From Dipteronia dyeriana (Eukaryota; Streptophyta; Magnoliopsida; Sapindales; Sapindaceae), in the NCBI GenBank assembly GCA_032871835.1, contig CM065302.1:1177094-1241093 (forward strand): a DNA stretch of 64,000 nucleotides, in the 5' to 3' direction. Position numbers and translations under genes: made by a program. Numbering within the stretch: position 1 is the stretch's first letter; each line of letters begins with the position of its first letter. This document shows, in pieces, positions 35,056 to 47,016 of this stretch. Below the pieces are notes generated by a model. That model did no database searches and was not told the origin of the DNA. It was given only the letters and a program-made list of their open reading frames with translations.

Positions 35056-36050
35056 ATGAACCATTTTGAAGAACTCAGAGTTCGGAAGCCAAAGCTACCC
35101 CCATTCATTGAGAAACCTGCTCAACTAGAGTTGAAGCAACTACCCTCTCACTTAAGGTATGCCTTTTTATGGGAATCACCATCACTTCCTGTCATTATTT
35201 CGGATTCTTTGACAAGACTTGAAGAAGAGAAGTTGCTAAGAGTTTTAAGAGATCACAAGAGGGCAATTGGATGATCCATCTCGGATCTAAGAGGTATTAG
35301 TCCAACTTTGTGCTTGCATAAAATACTAATGGAAGAAGATCACAAGCCCTCGGTGGAACATCAAAGGAGGCTAAATCCTAACATGCATGAAGTAGTTAGA
35401 GCGGAGGTCTTGAAACTACTAGATGCGGGTATTATCTATTCGATTTTGGATAGTAAATGGGTTAGTCCAGTGCAAGTGGTCCTAAAGAAGGGAGGAATGA
35501 CTGGTGGTTCCAAATGAAAACAATGAATTGATCCCTCAAAGAACCGTCACTAGGTGGAGAGCATGTATAGACTATCAGAAGTTGAACAACGCCACTCGGA
35601 ATGACCATTTCCCACTCATGTTCATAGATCAAATGTTGAAGAGGTTGGCCGGTCATGACTAATATTGTTTCATTGATAGGTATTCCGGCTACAGCTAAAT
35701 CCTTATTGCTCCAGAAGACCAAGAGAAGACCACTTTTACTTGTCCTTATGGGACATTTGCATATAGAAGAATGCCATTTGGGCTATGCAATGCACCGACC
35801 ATAATCTAACGGTGCATGATGGCAATATTCTCGGATATGGTTGAGAGGTTTATAGAAGTGTTTATGGATGACTTCTCAGTTTTCGGATCCTTCTTTGATA
35901 ACTGTTTAAAGAACTTGGGACTAGTTTTGCAACGGTGTGAAGAAAACAATTTGGTACTAAATTGGGAGAAGTGCCAATTTATGGTTAAAGAGGGCATTGT
36001 GTTAGGCCATCGGATCTCATCCAAAGAGGATTTAAGTAGATAGAGCCAAA
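35056..36050 (+). pseudogene. Reverse transcriptase remnant of the gypsy pol
   Basis: Pieces in shifting frames give the gypsy RT order: HQRRLNPNMHEVVRAEVLKL, then DAGIIY and SKWVSPVQVVLKKGG, then ACIDYQKLNNATRNDHFPL, a CPYGTFAYRRMPFGLCNAP block and the active site FMDDFSVFGSFFDNCL at about 35858. The catalytic box reads FMDD, a normal variant of YxDD. There are frameshifts near 35505 and 36030 and stops near 35660, 35697 and 35805. Confidence 0.88.
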
Positions 36051-36099
36051 ATAGAAGTCATAGAGAATCTACCTCCCCCCACCTCAATCAAGGGCATTA

Positions 36100-36640
36100 G
36101 AAGCTTTCTTGGACATGTCGGGTTCTATAGATGCTTCATCAAGGATTTCTCAAAAATCACAAAGCCCTTTTGCAACTTGTTAGTGAAAGACACCCCTTTT
36201 AATTTTGATGAAGAGTGCCTCCTTGCATTTGAGAAGTTGAAGAAGGAGCTTACATCCACCCCTATCATGTCGGCCCCCGATTGGGCCATTTCATTTGAGC
36301 TCATATGTGATGCGAGCGATCATACGGTGGGAGCTGTTTTGGAGCAAAGAAAGGATATGAAGCTTCATGTAATTTACTATGCAAGCCAAACCCTTAATGA
36401 TGCTCAAGTGAACTATGCCACCATGGAAAAAATTCCGATCTTATCTAGAGAGCTCTAAAGTGATTGTGTACACCGACCATGCGGCAATCAAATATTTGAT
36501 GGGAAATAAAGACTCCAACCCACGACTACTAAGGTGGGTACTCTTGCTTCAAGAGTTTGACTTGGAGATCCGCGATAAAAAGGGATCGGTGAATTTGGTG
36601 GCGGATCATCTTTCAAGACTAGAGAGGGAATAAGAAACAG
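36100..36640 (+). pseudogene. RNase H remnant of the gypsy pol
   Basis: The frame from about 36177 reads DTPFNFDEECLLAFEKLKKE, then ELICDASDHTVGAVL and [17 protein letters not shown]. After a shift near 36450 it reads [16 protein letters not shown] and VADHLSRLE. These are the RNase H blocks of Ty3/gypsy elements; the D of CDAS and of YTDH are expected catalytic residues. Confidence 0.87.
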
Positions 36641-36669
36641 AAACCTCAAACCCCATCAATGAGCACTTT

Positions 36670-37942
36670 TTGGATAAGCATTTACTAGTGGTCCAAAAAT
36701 TAATGACTTCTTGGTTTGCCGATTTCGTGAATTATCTAGCAAGTGATGTTATACCGGTGAAGATAACTTTCCATCAAAAGAGGAAGTTCCTTTCTGATGC
36801 CAATCAATACTTATGGGACGAGCCACTCATTTTTCATGTTTGTGGTGATGGACTCATTCGAAGATGTGTGCCCGAGGAAGAGATGAGGGATATCCTCATG
36901 CATTGCCACTCTAAGGAGTGTGGGGGTCACTTTGAAGCAATTAGAACTGTAAAAAAGGTCCTTCAATCGGGATTCTATTGGCCTATATTATTTTGAAAGG
37001 CAAGGAGTTTTGTGGAAGCATGTGACTGGTGCCAAAGGACCGGAAATATAAGCAGGAGGGAAGAGATGCCACTCAATGTGATGCTTGGAGTGGAATTGTT
37101 TGATGTATGTGGTGTTGATTTCATGGGGTCATTTCCAAGCTCTTATGGTAACCACTATATTTTAGTGGCAGTGGACTACGTGTCGAAGTGAGTGGAAGCT
37201 ATAGCCACACCTAAGAATGAAGCTAATGTGGTCACTAAATTCCTAAAGAAGAACATCTTCACAAGATTTGGTACTCCTAGAGCGATCATTAGTGATGGAG
37301 GCTCTCATTTTTACAATAAGCTGTTTGAAACTTTATTGAAGAAATATGATGTGAAGCATCAGATTACTACCCCTTACCATCCGTAAGCAAATCCATCCGT
37401 AAGCAAATGGTCAAGCGGATGTGTCAAATCGAGAAATCAAGAGCATTCTAGAGAATACGGTGGGAAACCGGTGAAAAGATTGGGCTAAAAGACTCGTTGA
37501 TGCTCTTTGGGCGTATAGGACGACATTCAAAACCTCGTTAGACATGTCTCCATATAAGCTTGTTTCTGGTAAGACATGTCACCTTCCGGTTGAACTTGAA
37601 CACAAGGCATATTGGGCAATCAAAAAGTTGAATTTTGATATGCAAGCGGTAAGAGAGAAGAGATTATTCCAACTCAATGAACTTGATGAGATTCGGCTTA
37701 GGGCGTATGAGAATGCACGAATATACAAGGAGAAGACCAAGAAGTGTCATGATAACAGAATTGTGGAAAAAAACTTTCAAGTGGGGAATCAAGTTTTTTT
37801 TTTAACTCAAGACTCCGTTTATTTCCCAGGAAGCTCAAAAGTCGTTGGACGGGGTCTCTATACCGTCACTCAAGTATTTCCATACGGAACCATGGAAATT
37901 GAAAATGGAGCAAAGGAGAGGTTCAACGTGAATGGGTAAAGA
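36670..37942 (+). pseudogene. Integrase remnant and pol C-terminus
   Basis: The zinc-binding region is visible as HCHSKECGGHFEAIRT, then CDWCQRTG after a stop at 36996. The catalytic core follows: [17 protein letters not shown] near 37110, VDYVSK-stop-VEAIATP, and the second aspartate block FGTPRAIISDGGSHF. The frame then meets a stop at 37384. The C-terminal piece 37544-37942 begins MSPYKLVSGKTCHLP and includes YFPGSSKVVGRGLYTVTQVF, the segment that follows integrase in Athila pol. At 37380-37400 a short direct repeat (catccgtaagcaaatc) marks a small tandem duplication. Confidence 0.87.
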
Positions 37943-38339
37943 CTAAAGCTTTATTGAGAGAGTGCTTTGGGGGAGCCAAATGAGACGGTTCTTCTCAAAG
38001 ACCCCGCTTGAGAAATCATCAAAAGGAAGGTACCGTTTTGTAAATAGTAGTTAGGTAATATTGCTTTCATAAATTTAGTTTTTAGTTTTGAGTGTTTTAT
38101 TATTGCAAAGTTGAGTTTTCCCTCTCCAAGCATGAATCATGCATTGTGAACTTGTTTTGAAAAGTTTGGATGCAATATGGACAATGCATAATTTAGGTTT
38201 TGGGGTATTCAAAAAATTGAAGAAGTTAGTATTGTATTAAACCCATGCAATGATTTGTTTTGTTGAGTTTCATGAGTGTGCAGAGACAATTTTTTCGATA
38301 AAGAGAACTCTAAAGGGGCAAAATGGGTCACTAGAAGAC

Positions 38340-38790
38340 CAAATGGAGTAGAGAACCAGATTGGCGCCACTCGACCAGCGCATGAGATACGCACGACCAG
38401 TGCCAATCACCTAGAGAGCTGCGTTGGTGGAGTGTGCTGGTGTTGCGCTGGTCCACCAACGCATAAGCAAAAATGCTGGAGCCAACCACTTAGTGAAACG
38501 ACAACGTTCTGCACTGGTTTCTCTGTGCACTGGTGCACATGCACAATTTACGTTGCTCGACAAGCGCACATGTCAGGTGCGTGAATATAACCCCTCTCGA
38601 TGAGCAGTGTTCTTCTATTCACTCAAACAATCTCAAAATACTCTTCTCATTCTCTCAAGTCTCTCATGCACGAAATTGGTAAGTCCTCACATAAATCCTC
38701 TCATTTTTCATTGCCTTCCTCCCAATCTTGAATGCAAAATCCTCTCTACATAATCTAGGGCATAGATTTAAGAATCTTTGTGCTAGGGTT
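38340..38790 (+). repeat. LTR-like segment inside the Athila element
   Basis: Between pol and the next frame lies a GC-richer stretch built from the same modules as the LTR: gcgccactcgaccagcgca, ggtgttgcgctggtcc. It is followed by gaatataacccctc and ttcttctattcactcaaa, which parallels the LTR order of modules, then tataaatacccc. It may be an internal promoter for the post-pol frame or an old LTR-derived insertion. Confidence 0.5.
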
Positions 38791-39113
38791 TATAATTTGG
38801 GGATTTTTAGTTTTGAAACTTACATTGCTCGAAATTGGATAAATTATTGCTTGGGTTTCGTTTGATTGTATCTTTGTGTATCATTGGAGCTTTTGTTGGT
38901 GTGAAATTGGTCTCGGATTACATAGTGTTGTGAATTGGGCTTAGTTCTTGAGTATTGGTTAATTGGCTTGTGGAAATTGGGCGTGGTGTTTGATTTCATG
39001 GCTATAGAAGTGTTTGTGGAGGTGCCCGGTTGCACTTAGTGCCATTTTGTGTGAAGTTTTGGGGGTTGGTTTATCGAATTTTCAGCTGAACCTCTGTTCG
39101 AGTGGGTACAAAT

Positions 39114-40450
39114 ATGGGTAAGTCTAAGACTCCTGTAGAGGGACTACCTCAAGTTATTACAGGTACCACTAAGACCAGAAAATGGCAAGCCCCAGAGTTA
39201 GAGCCATTTGTTGAGAACAGAGACCACCATAGAAGACTTCAAAAACTCTAAACGACAACAGTAATTATGGAACGGAGAATCCAATTAGCTGACCTTATGG
39301 ACACATTTTTACCTCGGTTAGTTCAAGACAGGAGATGGGAGACATTCGTGCAGCATCCAGTTGCAGCAAACATCACCTTGGTGAGAGATTTCTATGCAAG
39401 CATGGTCCCAAAATTTTCTTTGCCAGCAGTATGGTCCTAGTGAGAGGGGTTACAGTGCAGATCAGTGAGGACATTATTAACACTCATTTTGGCAAAACTC
39501 TGGTTTCTTAGAACACCCTACATCTGGGATACCGTAGCTTTGATAGGTCTCAAGCAAAGCTGGTTGGGCTTTAGAGAAGAAATGGTGATACCCGATGGGA
39601 TAGAAAGCATCTATTGAAGCACACAGAGTTATCGAAGGATCTAGTCATCTTGAGCATGTTTATCTCAGTGTCTCTAAAGCTCGTACTCCACATCAGTTCG
39701 ATCCCAGTGAAAAGGCCGAGTTGTTAGCTTGTCTTATCACCCCAGCCCCAGTTAATATTGGAAGGATCATTAAAGCTGAGATTTACGATGCATGGGACAT
39801 TGACATTAAAGGAAAAAAAGAAAAAAACTGCAAGTAGGCCTATTCCTTTCAAGTGCTTAATTACAAAAATATATAGGGATGTAAGAGTTCCAGAGTATGG
39901 TGATAATGAGATAACCACTGGAGGTAGAGGACCTATAAATCTCTGTTCTTGGACAGACTTTGTGAGCAAAGCCATTGCTAGTAAGAGGACGAGACAATGA
40001 GGAATTTCCATTCCTGAAGGAGGATCCAGACCTGAGGGGTCAGATGAATAAGATTATGACTATGGAATTTCTAGAGATGATGAGGATATAGAGGGTCTTG
40101 AGCAAAGTAGCCACATCATGGATAAGCTATAGTGGTTGGTGAAGGCGGTTAGGGAGAGCCAGACTGTTCAGACTCACATAGAAGGAAAGATTAATACCAT
40201 CTCCCAGTAGTTTTATGATTTCAGAGTATACCAGGAGGCCGAGATGGAGGATATCAGAACAGATAATGCCGATATAAGGCAACAGTTGGGCCTCTGAACT
40301 TATCAGAGGAGAGAGCGGCGTAGAAGACCACCTCCGCCTCCACCTTCCGATGACCAGGGGTTCTTAGATGCATATTATATGTCCGACTACATGTCAGTTG
40401 AAGACCTCGAGAGGGGACGGAAGGGCAAGGATCCCATGTTTAAAGATTGA
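39114..40450 (+). pseudogene. Post-pol frame of the Athila-type element
   Basis: A heavily broken frame starts at ATG 39114 (MGKSKTPVEGLPQ), then reads RRWETFVQHPVAAN and LVRDFYASM. Further shifted pieces include SRPIPFKCLITKIYRDVRVP and, at the end, RRRRPPPPPPSDDQG and YYMSDYMSVEDLE before a stop at 40448. Athila elements carry an extra protein after pol, often called env-like or listed as a putative plant transposon protein domain; the RRWE...F.A pattern fits that group. No signal peptide or membrane helix is apparent here, so an envelope role is not supported. Confidence 0.65.
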
Positions 40451-42354
40451 CCAGAACGACTGTTTCATACCACCATTTGCTCTAATCATGTTTATTTTAT
40501 TTGTTTTAGCATTTTTGTTTTTATCTTTTTAGAATGTTTCACATTATGGATTTTCTTTATTATTGCATTTCAGTTGGAACTTATCTTATTTATTATGTTT
40601 TATCTCATTCGCATTTATTTTGTCTATCATTTACACTTTGTTTAAGTTAGATTTGTGGAGTTGTATTGTGCTTAGCTTTTAGGTTTTAGTGATGTTTGCT
40701 TTTTATGCGATGTTGCGTTTGACCTTTTTCTCGCTTCTAAGCTTACATTGTTCATTCATTTCATTTGTACAAACATTGAGGACAATGTTTCGTTTAGGTT
40801 TGGGGTGCGGTCATTCGATAACCAGCTTTTGTCCTTATGTGTCTTGCTTGATTGTTTTGTGAGCTTTATCCTTAAATTTCTAATTTTTGTATGATTGTGT
40901 GTTTTTGAGTCAAATTTCTACCAATTTTGAGGCAAAATTTTGAGCAACAAGGGTTGCCTGTTGAGATGCTTTTGGTCTAAGCCGTTGTAGAAAATTTTTG
41001 GTATGTCATATATCACTCTAGGGTCGTGCTAGCCAAAGCTGCACCACATTACTTACACACATCCTACCGGACTCATTGTAAGTTAGTGAACGAGGTAGCG
41101 CGCCTGAGGTGTCTAGATCATTAGTGGAGACTACCCATGTGAGCTTCATTGCCTAAATATTGTGTCCACAAGAGTGAATTTTAATTCTATTCTCTAAACA
41201 CTCATCATGTAGATATTAAGAATGGGAACAAGGACCTCTTCTCATTACATTGAACATTATAGAAATTTTTTTGAAAAGTTGGCCTCATATGATTTATCTT
41301 GTTTTCTTGCCAGACTCGTACCTATAGAGATGACGTAGGCAATGTCTGTTAACCACTTAAAATTACCCAAACACGTTCCTAAACCTTGTATGTGCCTAAA
41401 TGTCCAAAGAATGTGAACCTACACACTAAAACCAATCACCATATCCACCCCATGTTACATCTACACCACACTAGACTCAAACTATTGACTTTCCCTTAGC
41501 AATGATCATGTCTTGAGGAAAGGAAGATGGAAGCCCCAAAGAGTAAGGTACCGAAATTTATTCAATTAGTGTGTACTTAGGCTCATTGTGTAAATTGCAC
41601 CACTTTATTAAAAAAGAAAAAGAAAAAAAATGAGAAAAGCCTTAAAAACTCAATGTAAAGAGTTGCCTAAATATAAAGCAACCACTAATGTGTATAAAGC
41701 TCGTAAAGTCAATAAATTACCTAGGCACTGAAAAGGGGAATATACAAAGGGTATCAAGGAAAAGATCCTAGCATGATCATTGTTTTACCCATAAAACCAT
41801 ACCCACCCGATCTCTTCATCACCATATATCATCAACCTCAATTGCACTTAAAAAGAAGCCCTAATTGATCTTTAGGAAGGGTCTAGCTTGAAAACAAGGG
41901 AGTTATTAATGTTTGATTCCATTCATGAGGTCTATTTGCATGAAACTATGAGCGTCCTTACAAATTTTCCATATGCGTGTAAATTTGAAAAAAAATTGTA
42001 CATAAACTCCAACTCGCATATGTTTGATGAGCGAGCCTAGGTTCGGTGTGAAAAATTGAGAGAAATCTCGAAAGGCTTAGAGACAAGGTAAAATGTTATC
42101 TAATGACTCTTGTGTTCAATGCTTTTGAAGCTAACTCCACAAAGAAGTCCGGAATTGTAATCTCTAGTGTTGTAGCACATGGTTTACATGTATTGGCATC
42201 CTTTTTTACCACAATATAAGTCGGCCAATGTCGCATCTTATCTTTAGTTGGCTAGGCGAAAATTGCAATTGAAAATGGTGTTCTCTTAGTTTAGTTCGGA
42301 TTAGGTTAATTTAATGTTTTTGTTTGCTTCGGTTTTACTCGGGGACGAGCAAAA
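40451..42354 (+). other. Long 3' untranslated region of the Athila-type element
   Basis: No frame with a domain is visible. Long untranslated stretches before the 3' LTR are usual in this lineage. No separate nested transposon was recognised. Confidence 0.6.
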
Positions 42355-42372
42355 TATAGGTTTGGGGGTATT
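42355..42372 (+). other. Polypurine-type tract before the 3' LTR
   Basis: aggtttgggggtatt directly precedes the TGATAA start of the 3' LTR, the position where plus-strand DNA synthesis primes. Confidence 0.7.
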
Positions 42373-42660
42373 TGATAATTCCCATTTTTACACTCGCTGT
42401 AGCCTCCATATCCTGTCAATTGCACTCGTTCTTAAGTGAAAATCGAGTATTTAATGGTTTAACAAGCTTGTGCAGGTTCCTTTAGCAATCCCGGGGTAAT
42501 AGTACGAAACTGAGAAAAGTTAGGGGCTAAAATGGAAGAAGTTAAGATTAAAAAGGTCAAGGCTGGCGCCGGTGAAACGCCACTCGACCAGCGCCAGACA
42601 CCAGCGCACGATATCAGTGGTGTGGCGTTGGTGAAGCGCCACTCGACCAGTGCAACACCA
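42373..42660 (+). repeat. Truncated 3' LTR of the Athila-type element
   Basis: It matches the first 290 bases or so of the 5' LTR, to about 31210, with moderate divergence. It then stops at caacacca and switches to unrelated sequence. The remaining 1.2 kb of LTR is missing. Confidence 0.88.
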
Positions 42661-42986
42661 AAGGATTTCGTTGTTTGTGAGATCTTCTGCCATTGATATT
42701 AGTCACAGATGGCTCTGATACCATGTGAAGATTGGAGCAACAGATGATAGAGAAGAAACAGAGAACAGAGTATTTTATATAGACGACAAAGTGTTTGTGA
42801 GAAGTTCTCAGAGAGCAACTAAGAGAGAATTGAAAAAAAATGTAAAACGCCATTAACGGCTTTCTTTTATCTTTATTCAACATATCATAAAGAAATCTTT
42901 TACAGAATATTTTATTTTTCTTGACCGATCATGCTTTACATGTGAGCTAAATATATGTATTACAATTCCTAATAGATTCTCTAACA
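42661..42986 (-). mobile_element. Inverted copia 5' LTR with primer site and short leader
   Basis: On the minus strand the segment 42986-42724 starts TGTTAGAGAATC and ends CTTCACA, a 263-bp copia-type LTR. It is followed at 42723-42711 by tggtatcagagcc, an exact initiator-tRNA-Met primer site. Only about 50 bases of internal sequence follow before the junction with the gypsy LTR at 42660. The rest of the element is not in the window. Confidence 0.82.
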
Positions 42987-43125
42987 GCTTTTCAGAGAGA
43001 TAATTACTCAGGTTTTGACATGTCAACAATCACTAACTAACTAGACTTTGTTTCTGTTAAGCTTGTATGAGCTCTTCTTAGTCTTTGTATTAGCTTGATC
43101 ATTTCTTTCACTAGTTACACAGACT

Positions 43126-43715
43126 TAATGGTGTACACGGTTCGGTTTCGGTTCGGTTTCGGTTTCGTGGAAAGGCCAAACCGTAACAGTAACCGAAATG
43201 GGGCAGTTTTGGGCGATTTCGGAACTGGCGGTTTTTTGGTTCTGGTTCGGTTTCGGTTTCGGTTTCGGTTTGAAAAACCGAACGGTTCGGTTCGGTTCGG
43301 TTCGGTTTCGGTTTCGGTTTCGGTTTCGGTTTCGGTTTGTGAAACCGAACGGTTAGGTTCGGTTCGGTTCTGTTTCGGTTCGTTCGTTTTTTTTTTTCAA
43401 AACTTAATATATTTATTATTTTATGTACATTTAATTAATTTTTTTTCTGAAATGCTACCACGTGTCAGCATTTCATTGTTTTTTTTAATATTTTGAAACC
43501 GCCTGGTAAACCGCCGGTTAACCGCCGGGTAAACCGCCGGTTTAACCTGCTGTTTTTGGTCGGTTTTTAAGATCCCCAAACCGTAACTGAACCGCCGGGA
43601 ACTGGTTTCCAACCGGTTATGTAACCGACGGTTTCGGTTACGGTTTCGGTTTCGATTTTCAGATACCTGTTTCGGTTCGGTTTTGAACGGTTTAACCAAA
43701 CCGTGGACACCTCTA
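43126..43715. mobile_element. hAT-type MITE (590 bp) with ggtttc-rich core
   Basis: The ends taatggtgtacacgg and ccgtggacacctcta form the terminal inverted repeat. They are flanked on both sides by the exact 8-mer cacagact (43118-43125 and 43716-43723), a hAT signature. The left half is dominated by iterated ggttcggtttcgg units (about 43138-43385); the right half holds complementary aaccg runs, so the element can fold. A 133-residue frame across it is an artefact of the repeat. Confidence 0.88.
43138..43385. repeat. ggttcgg/ggtttcgg iterated tract
   Basis: Irregular alternation of ggttcgg and ggtttcgg, with complementary ccgaacc islands, inside the hAT-type MITE. It is the most GC-rich simple tract in this region. 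Confidence 0.9.
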
Positions 43716-43889
43716 CACAGACTGTAAGCCTAGTGTATGGTTGTGAACTGTTGCACACACTATTAAGGTCATTACACATAGGCCTTCTTATCCAATCTAC
43801 TGAGGCAACATATTGGACTATATCAGCTACTCTAACATACCACACTACCTTATCACCTTATCATCGTATACAGATACTCAATTGATTTA

Positions 43890-45005
43890 GACTATGTTTG
43901 GGATTGTTTTGCTTCTGAAATAATTTGTTTTTAGCATAACTTGAAGAATAATCAACTTACAACATAATTCGATAGGTGTTTGGTAAATTGACTCTATGAA
44001 TAATCAACTTAAGAAAAAAAACAATGAAAAAGTGTTTGGTAAACTTTAATTGATTATGGAAAATGACTAAAATGGACAATTGTTAAAATGTAATATATTA
44101 TTCAAATAGTTTTTTACTATTTATTTGTTTGTTTAAATTGAAAATACAAATATATAGTATAGAAATATAGTTTATTATTCAAATAGTTTTTTTACTATTT
44201 TTTAAAATTGATATATATATATATATATATATATATAATAAAATATTCTACCAAGTCAACTCGTTTTTCTCAACTTTAAGTTGTTGAGTCAACTCGGCCG
44301 AGTCTACTCAATAACTCAACTTCATTAATGAATATTTGCAACTCAAACTGTCTCTTGTTTGCCGCCGACATCGAGAGATCATCCTTCATCCCTCGCCGCC
44401 AAGAACGTCACCATCCTTCATCCCTCGCCGCCAAGAACGTCACCATCCTTCATCCCTCACCGCTGACATCGAATCGTCTCCATCGCCAGACCGAGATTTC
44501 TAGATATTTCATCCCGGATGTGGAATCGTGACATCGAATCGTCTCCATCGTCGCCGTCCTTCATCCCTCTGGTGCCTCCCAGCCAGAGGAGGACCGACTT
44601 CCTTCGAAGACTTCGACATCGCCAGTGGTCGTCCTGCCTCCGTCATTGGTGTTGGCCACCACCAGTGAACAGTGGCCACTGATTCTTACCAAAAAAAAAT
44701 TAATTTGTTAATTTGTTAATTTTTAATTTTTTTTATTAATTAAAAAAAATATCATTATCAAATAGAAGAGTATTATTGTCTTTATATTACAATAGTAGGG
44801 ATATTATAGCATTTTAATGATAAGAAGCCAACTTCCCCGATAATCAACTTTGAAAAGCAACCTCCACCCAACTTCTCAAATTATGCTTATCGGAGAAACA
44901 AATTGTAAAATAAGTCGTTTTTTGAAAGTTTACCAAACACATATTTGCTTGAAATTTAAGAAATAAGTAATTATTTTTCAAGTAGAAGCAATCTCAAACA
45001 TAACA
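43890..45005. mobile_element. PIF/Harbinger-type MITE with gtgtttggtaaa motifs
   Basis: The ends share tatgtttgggattg (left) and, in complement, tatgtttgagattg (right), flanked by TTA on both sides (43887-43889 and 45006-45008). Subterminal motifs gtgtttggtaaa (left, twice) and tttaccaaacac (right) are shared with the element at 49249-50052. The centre is a GC-richer block (44330-44680) with ccttcatccctcgccgcc repeated about three times. No transposase. Confidence 0.65.
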
Positions 45006-45615
45006 TTATTTAAAATAATAATCGAGGTTCGGTTAAATCTCTATCCTTTGGAAACTTGAATGATATTTTTTTTTTAAATTTGAATTTTGAACATTTTTTT
45101 ATCAAGATTTTAACCTATTTAAATTTTAAACTATGATTTTGGTTAAAAAATACCATAGTACAAAAATTGACCCAAAAAAAGATGGAATCAGTTAAATCGG
45201 TTAGCAACCGAAGTCTATATTACTGTACAGTAGCTTGAAATTTGATTGGATGGTTTTTTTAATGAGATTTATACAAGGCATTACAATTATCTTAACTTGT
45301 TTAAACTGAAAATAGTGCAAAAGCAGAACATTAATATTAAAAGCAGAACACCTTACCCATTTGGGAAGAATTACTTGTTAAAATATATGTCCCAATTTAT
45401 ATCTAAATATTTATCTATCTAATTAAAATAGGTTATATGTATATAATTATTTATTCATTTATATTTAATTTAAAAAAAAAAAAAAGCTTACACACATATC
45501 CTAATTTAGTTCATTGGACACAAATTGATACACCATTTTTAGACGGATGATTTAAATCCTTTGAGAAGTAGGTGATGAGTTTCTTTTAAAGTAATTATGA
45601 ATAATATATGAATCA

Positions 45616-45658
<43 letters not shown>

Positions 45659-45889
45659 CCATATTTCATTTTAAAGTTAAATATTGATTAGATTAATAAA
45701 ATTTGTTAAAATAACTTCATTGTTCCTACAGATTTTTTTTTTTCAAATTTATATATTTTACTTAAATATTGATTTAATTTATAGAATTAATGAAAAGAAA
45801 GTAGGGTTATAAAATCTTAATATTAATTAGAATATCGATATTAACACCTATAAAATTCATTAGAACTTCCATATTTTATTAAAACTTTT
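45006..45889. other. Gene-free AT-rich stretch
   Basis: No domain-bearing frame. A long (TA)n run lies at 45620-45655. Confidence 0.5.
45620..45655. repeat. (TA)n microsatellite
   Basis: A pure TA dinucleotide run. Confidence 0.9.
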
Positions 45890-46083
45890 AATAAAGATGG
45901 ACACTTCTATAGTTCTGAAGATAATAAAGTAGTTGTATAGACAAATGCAACATTTCTTGAGGACAATTATATTAGTGACCATAAACCTCATTCTAAGATT
46001 GTATTGAATGAGTTGGAGCCTAGTGAGACTAGTGTTTCATCAACAAGAGTTGTTGATCTTACACCCATATCTTCAATTATATT
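45890..46083 (+). pseudogene. Copia pol fragment, integrase-RT linker region
   Basis: A frame reads KDGHFYSSEDNKVVV, a stop, then TNATFLEDNYISDHKP and VLNELEPSETSVSSTRVVD. This is the linker between integrase and RT in copia elements, where viral-like polyproteins read Y.P..NKV.V..NA.FLE. Both sides run into unrelated AT-rich sequence, so it is an isolated scrap. It could belong to the same family as the RT stub at 19965. Confidence 0.7.
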
Positions 46084-46636
46084 TCTTTATTAAAAAAAAC
46101 TTACCTTTTAAAAACATATATGATAAACCCTAATTAAACTTTAATTTTATTTCAAGTATCAAACTTCCTCATCATCACATGATTATCATATTTTTTTTAT
46201 CTTACTTTTATGTATAGTTATGAACTCTATCAATAAACAAAATATTTTTTTTATGACAATCGTAGATATCAACACGTTTTTTTTTATCTAAGTTTTTTTT
46301 GAAGATAGCTATGTAAATAAGAAAATTCTATATTGAAAATCTCTTGACCCTCATATACGGTTCCACATATTCTTTTTTATAAGGTTCTTACATACGAGAA
46401 ATTTTCAAAAGTAAATTGGACCATCATTAAAAGAGGATTTGATTCCAAAAATAATATGATTTTTTATATATAAATTGGGTGTTATAATAATCTAAGAGTG
46501 TTTATAAATAATATGTATTAAAATGAATATATTTATTTCAATGGGGTACTATTGACATTATGATGGGTGCTTGTAGTAATATTTATTTTTTAAATTTTAG
46601 ACATGTGTGTTCTTATAAAAATGAGTTTACTAATAA
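46084..46636. other. No gene seen
   Basis: AT-rich sequence with poly-T runs. No coding or transposon end was recognised between the copia scrap and the hAT-type element. Confidence 0.45.
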
Positions 46637-46644
46637 GTTTTATG

Positions 46645-46958
46645 TAGGGGTGTGCAAAAAACCGTCAAACCGAACCAATTCGTCTAACCCAATCCAAACT
46701 TTATGGGTTGGTTCGGTTTCACATATAAAAAATTTATTAATCAGTTTGTCATTTAACAAACCGATCAAAGATTTGTTTGGTTTAGGATGATAAAAATAAA
46801 ATTTATGCAACCCAAACCAACTTATATATTTAATAAAATCAAATCCACATTGAGGTTTTGTAACTTTTATATATACTTATTTGCTTCTTATATAAATAAG
46901 TTTTTTTTTCTTCTAATTTATTATCATCAACTATTTGGTATTGCATTACTCCTCTTTA

Positions 46959-47016
<58 letters not shown>

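Larger units (their letters stand above)
30860..42660 (+). mobile_element. Athila-type Ty3/gypsy retrotransposon, decayed
   Basis: The order is LTR, primer site, gag, protease, RT, RNase H, integrase, post-pol frame, polypurine tract, truncated LTR. The LTRs match closely over their first 290 bases (for example gtagcctccatatcctgtc). The very long internal region, the tRNA-Asp-type primer site and an extra frame after pol are the marks of the Athila lineage. Many stops and frameshifts are scattered through every domain, so it is an old, inactive copy. The 3' LTR is cut after about 288 bases and joined to an inverted copia LTR, so no target duplication can be read. Confidence 0.9.

Noticed and set aside
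39114..40450. Reading the post-pol frame as a viral-type envelope protein
   Set aside because: No signal peptide, membrane anchor or fusion-type segment is visible. Only the position after pol suggests it.
43095..43496. A 133-residue plus-strand frame rich in FRFGSVSV repeats
   Set aside because: It follows the ggttcgg/ggtttcgg tract of a hAT-type MITE; low complexity and no domain.
46084..46636. tRNA or other RNA genes in the gene-free stretches
   Set aside because: No cloverleaf-like box A/box B pair or other RNA signature could be found by eye in this or other gene-free stretches.
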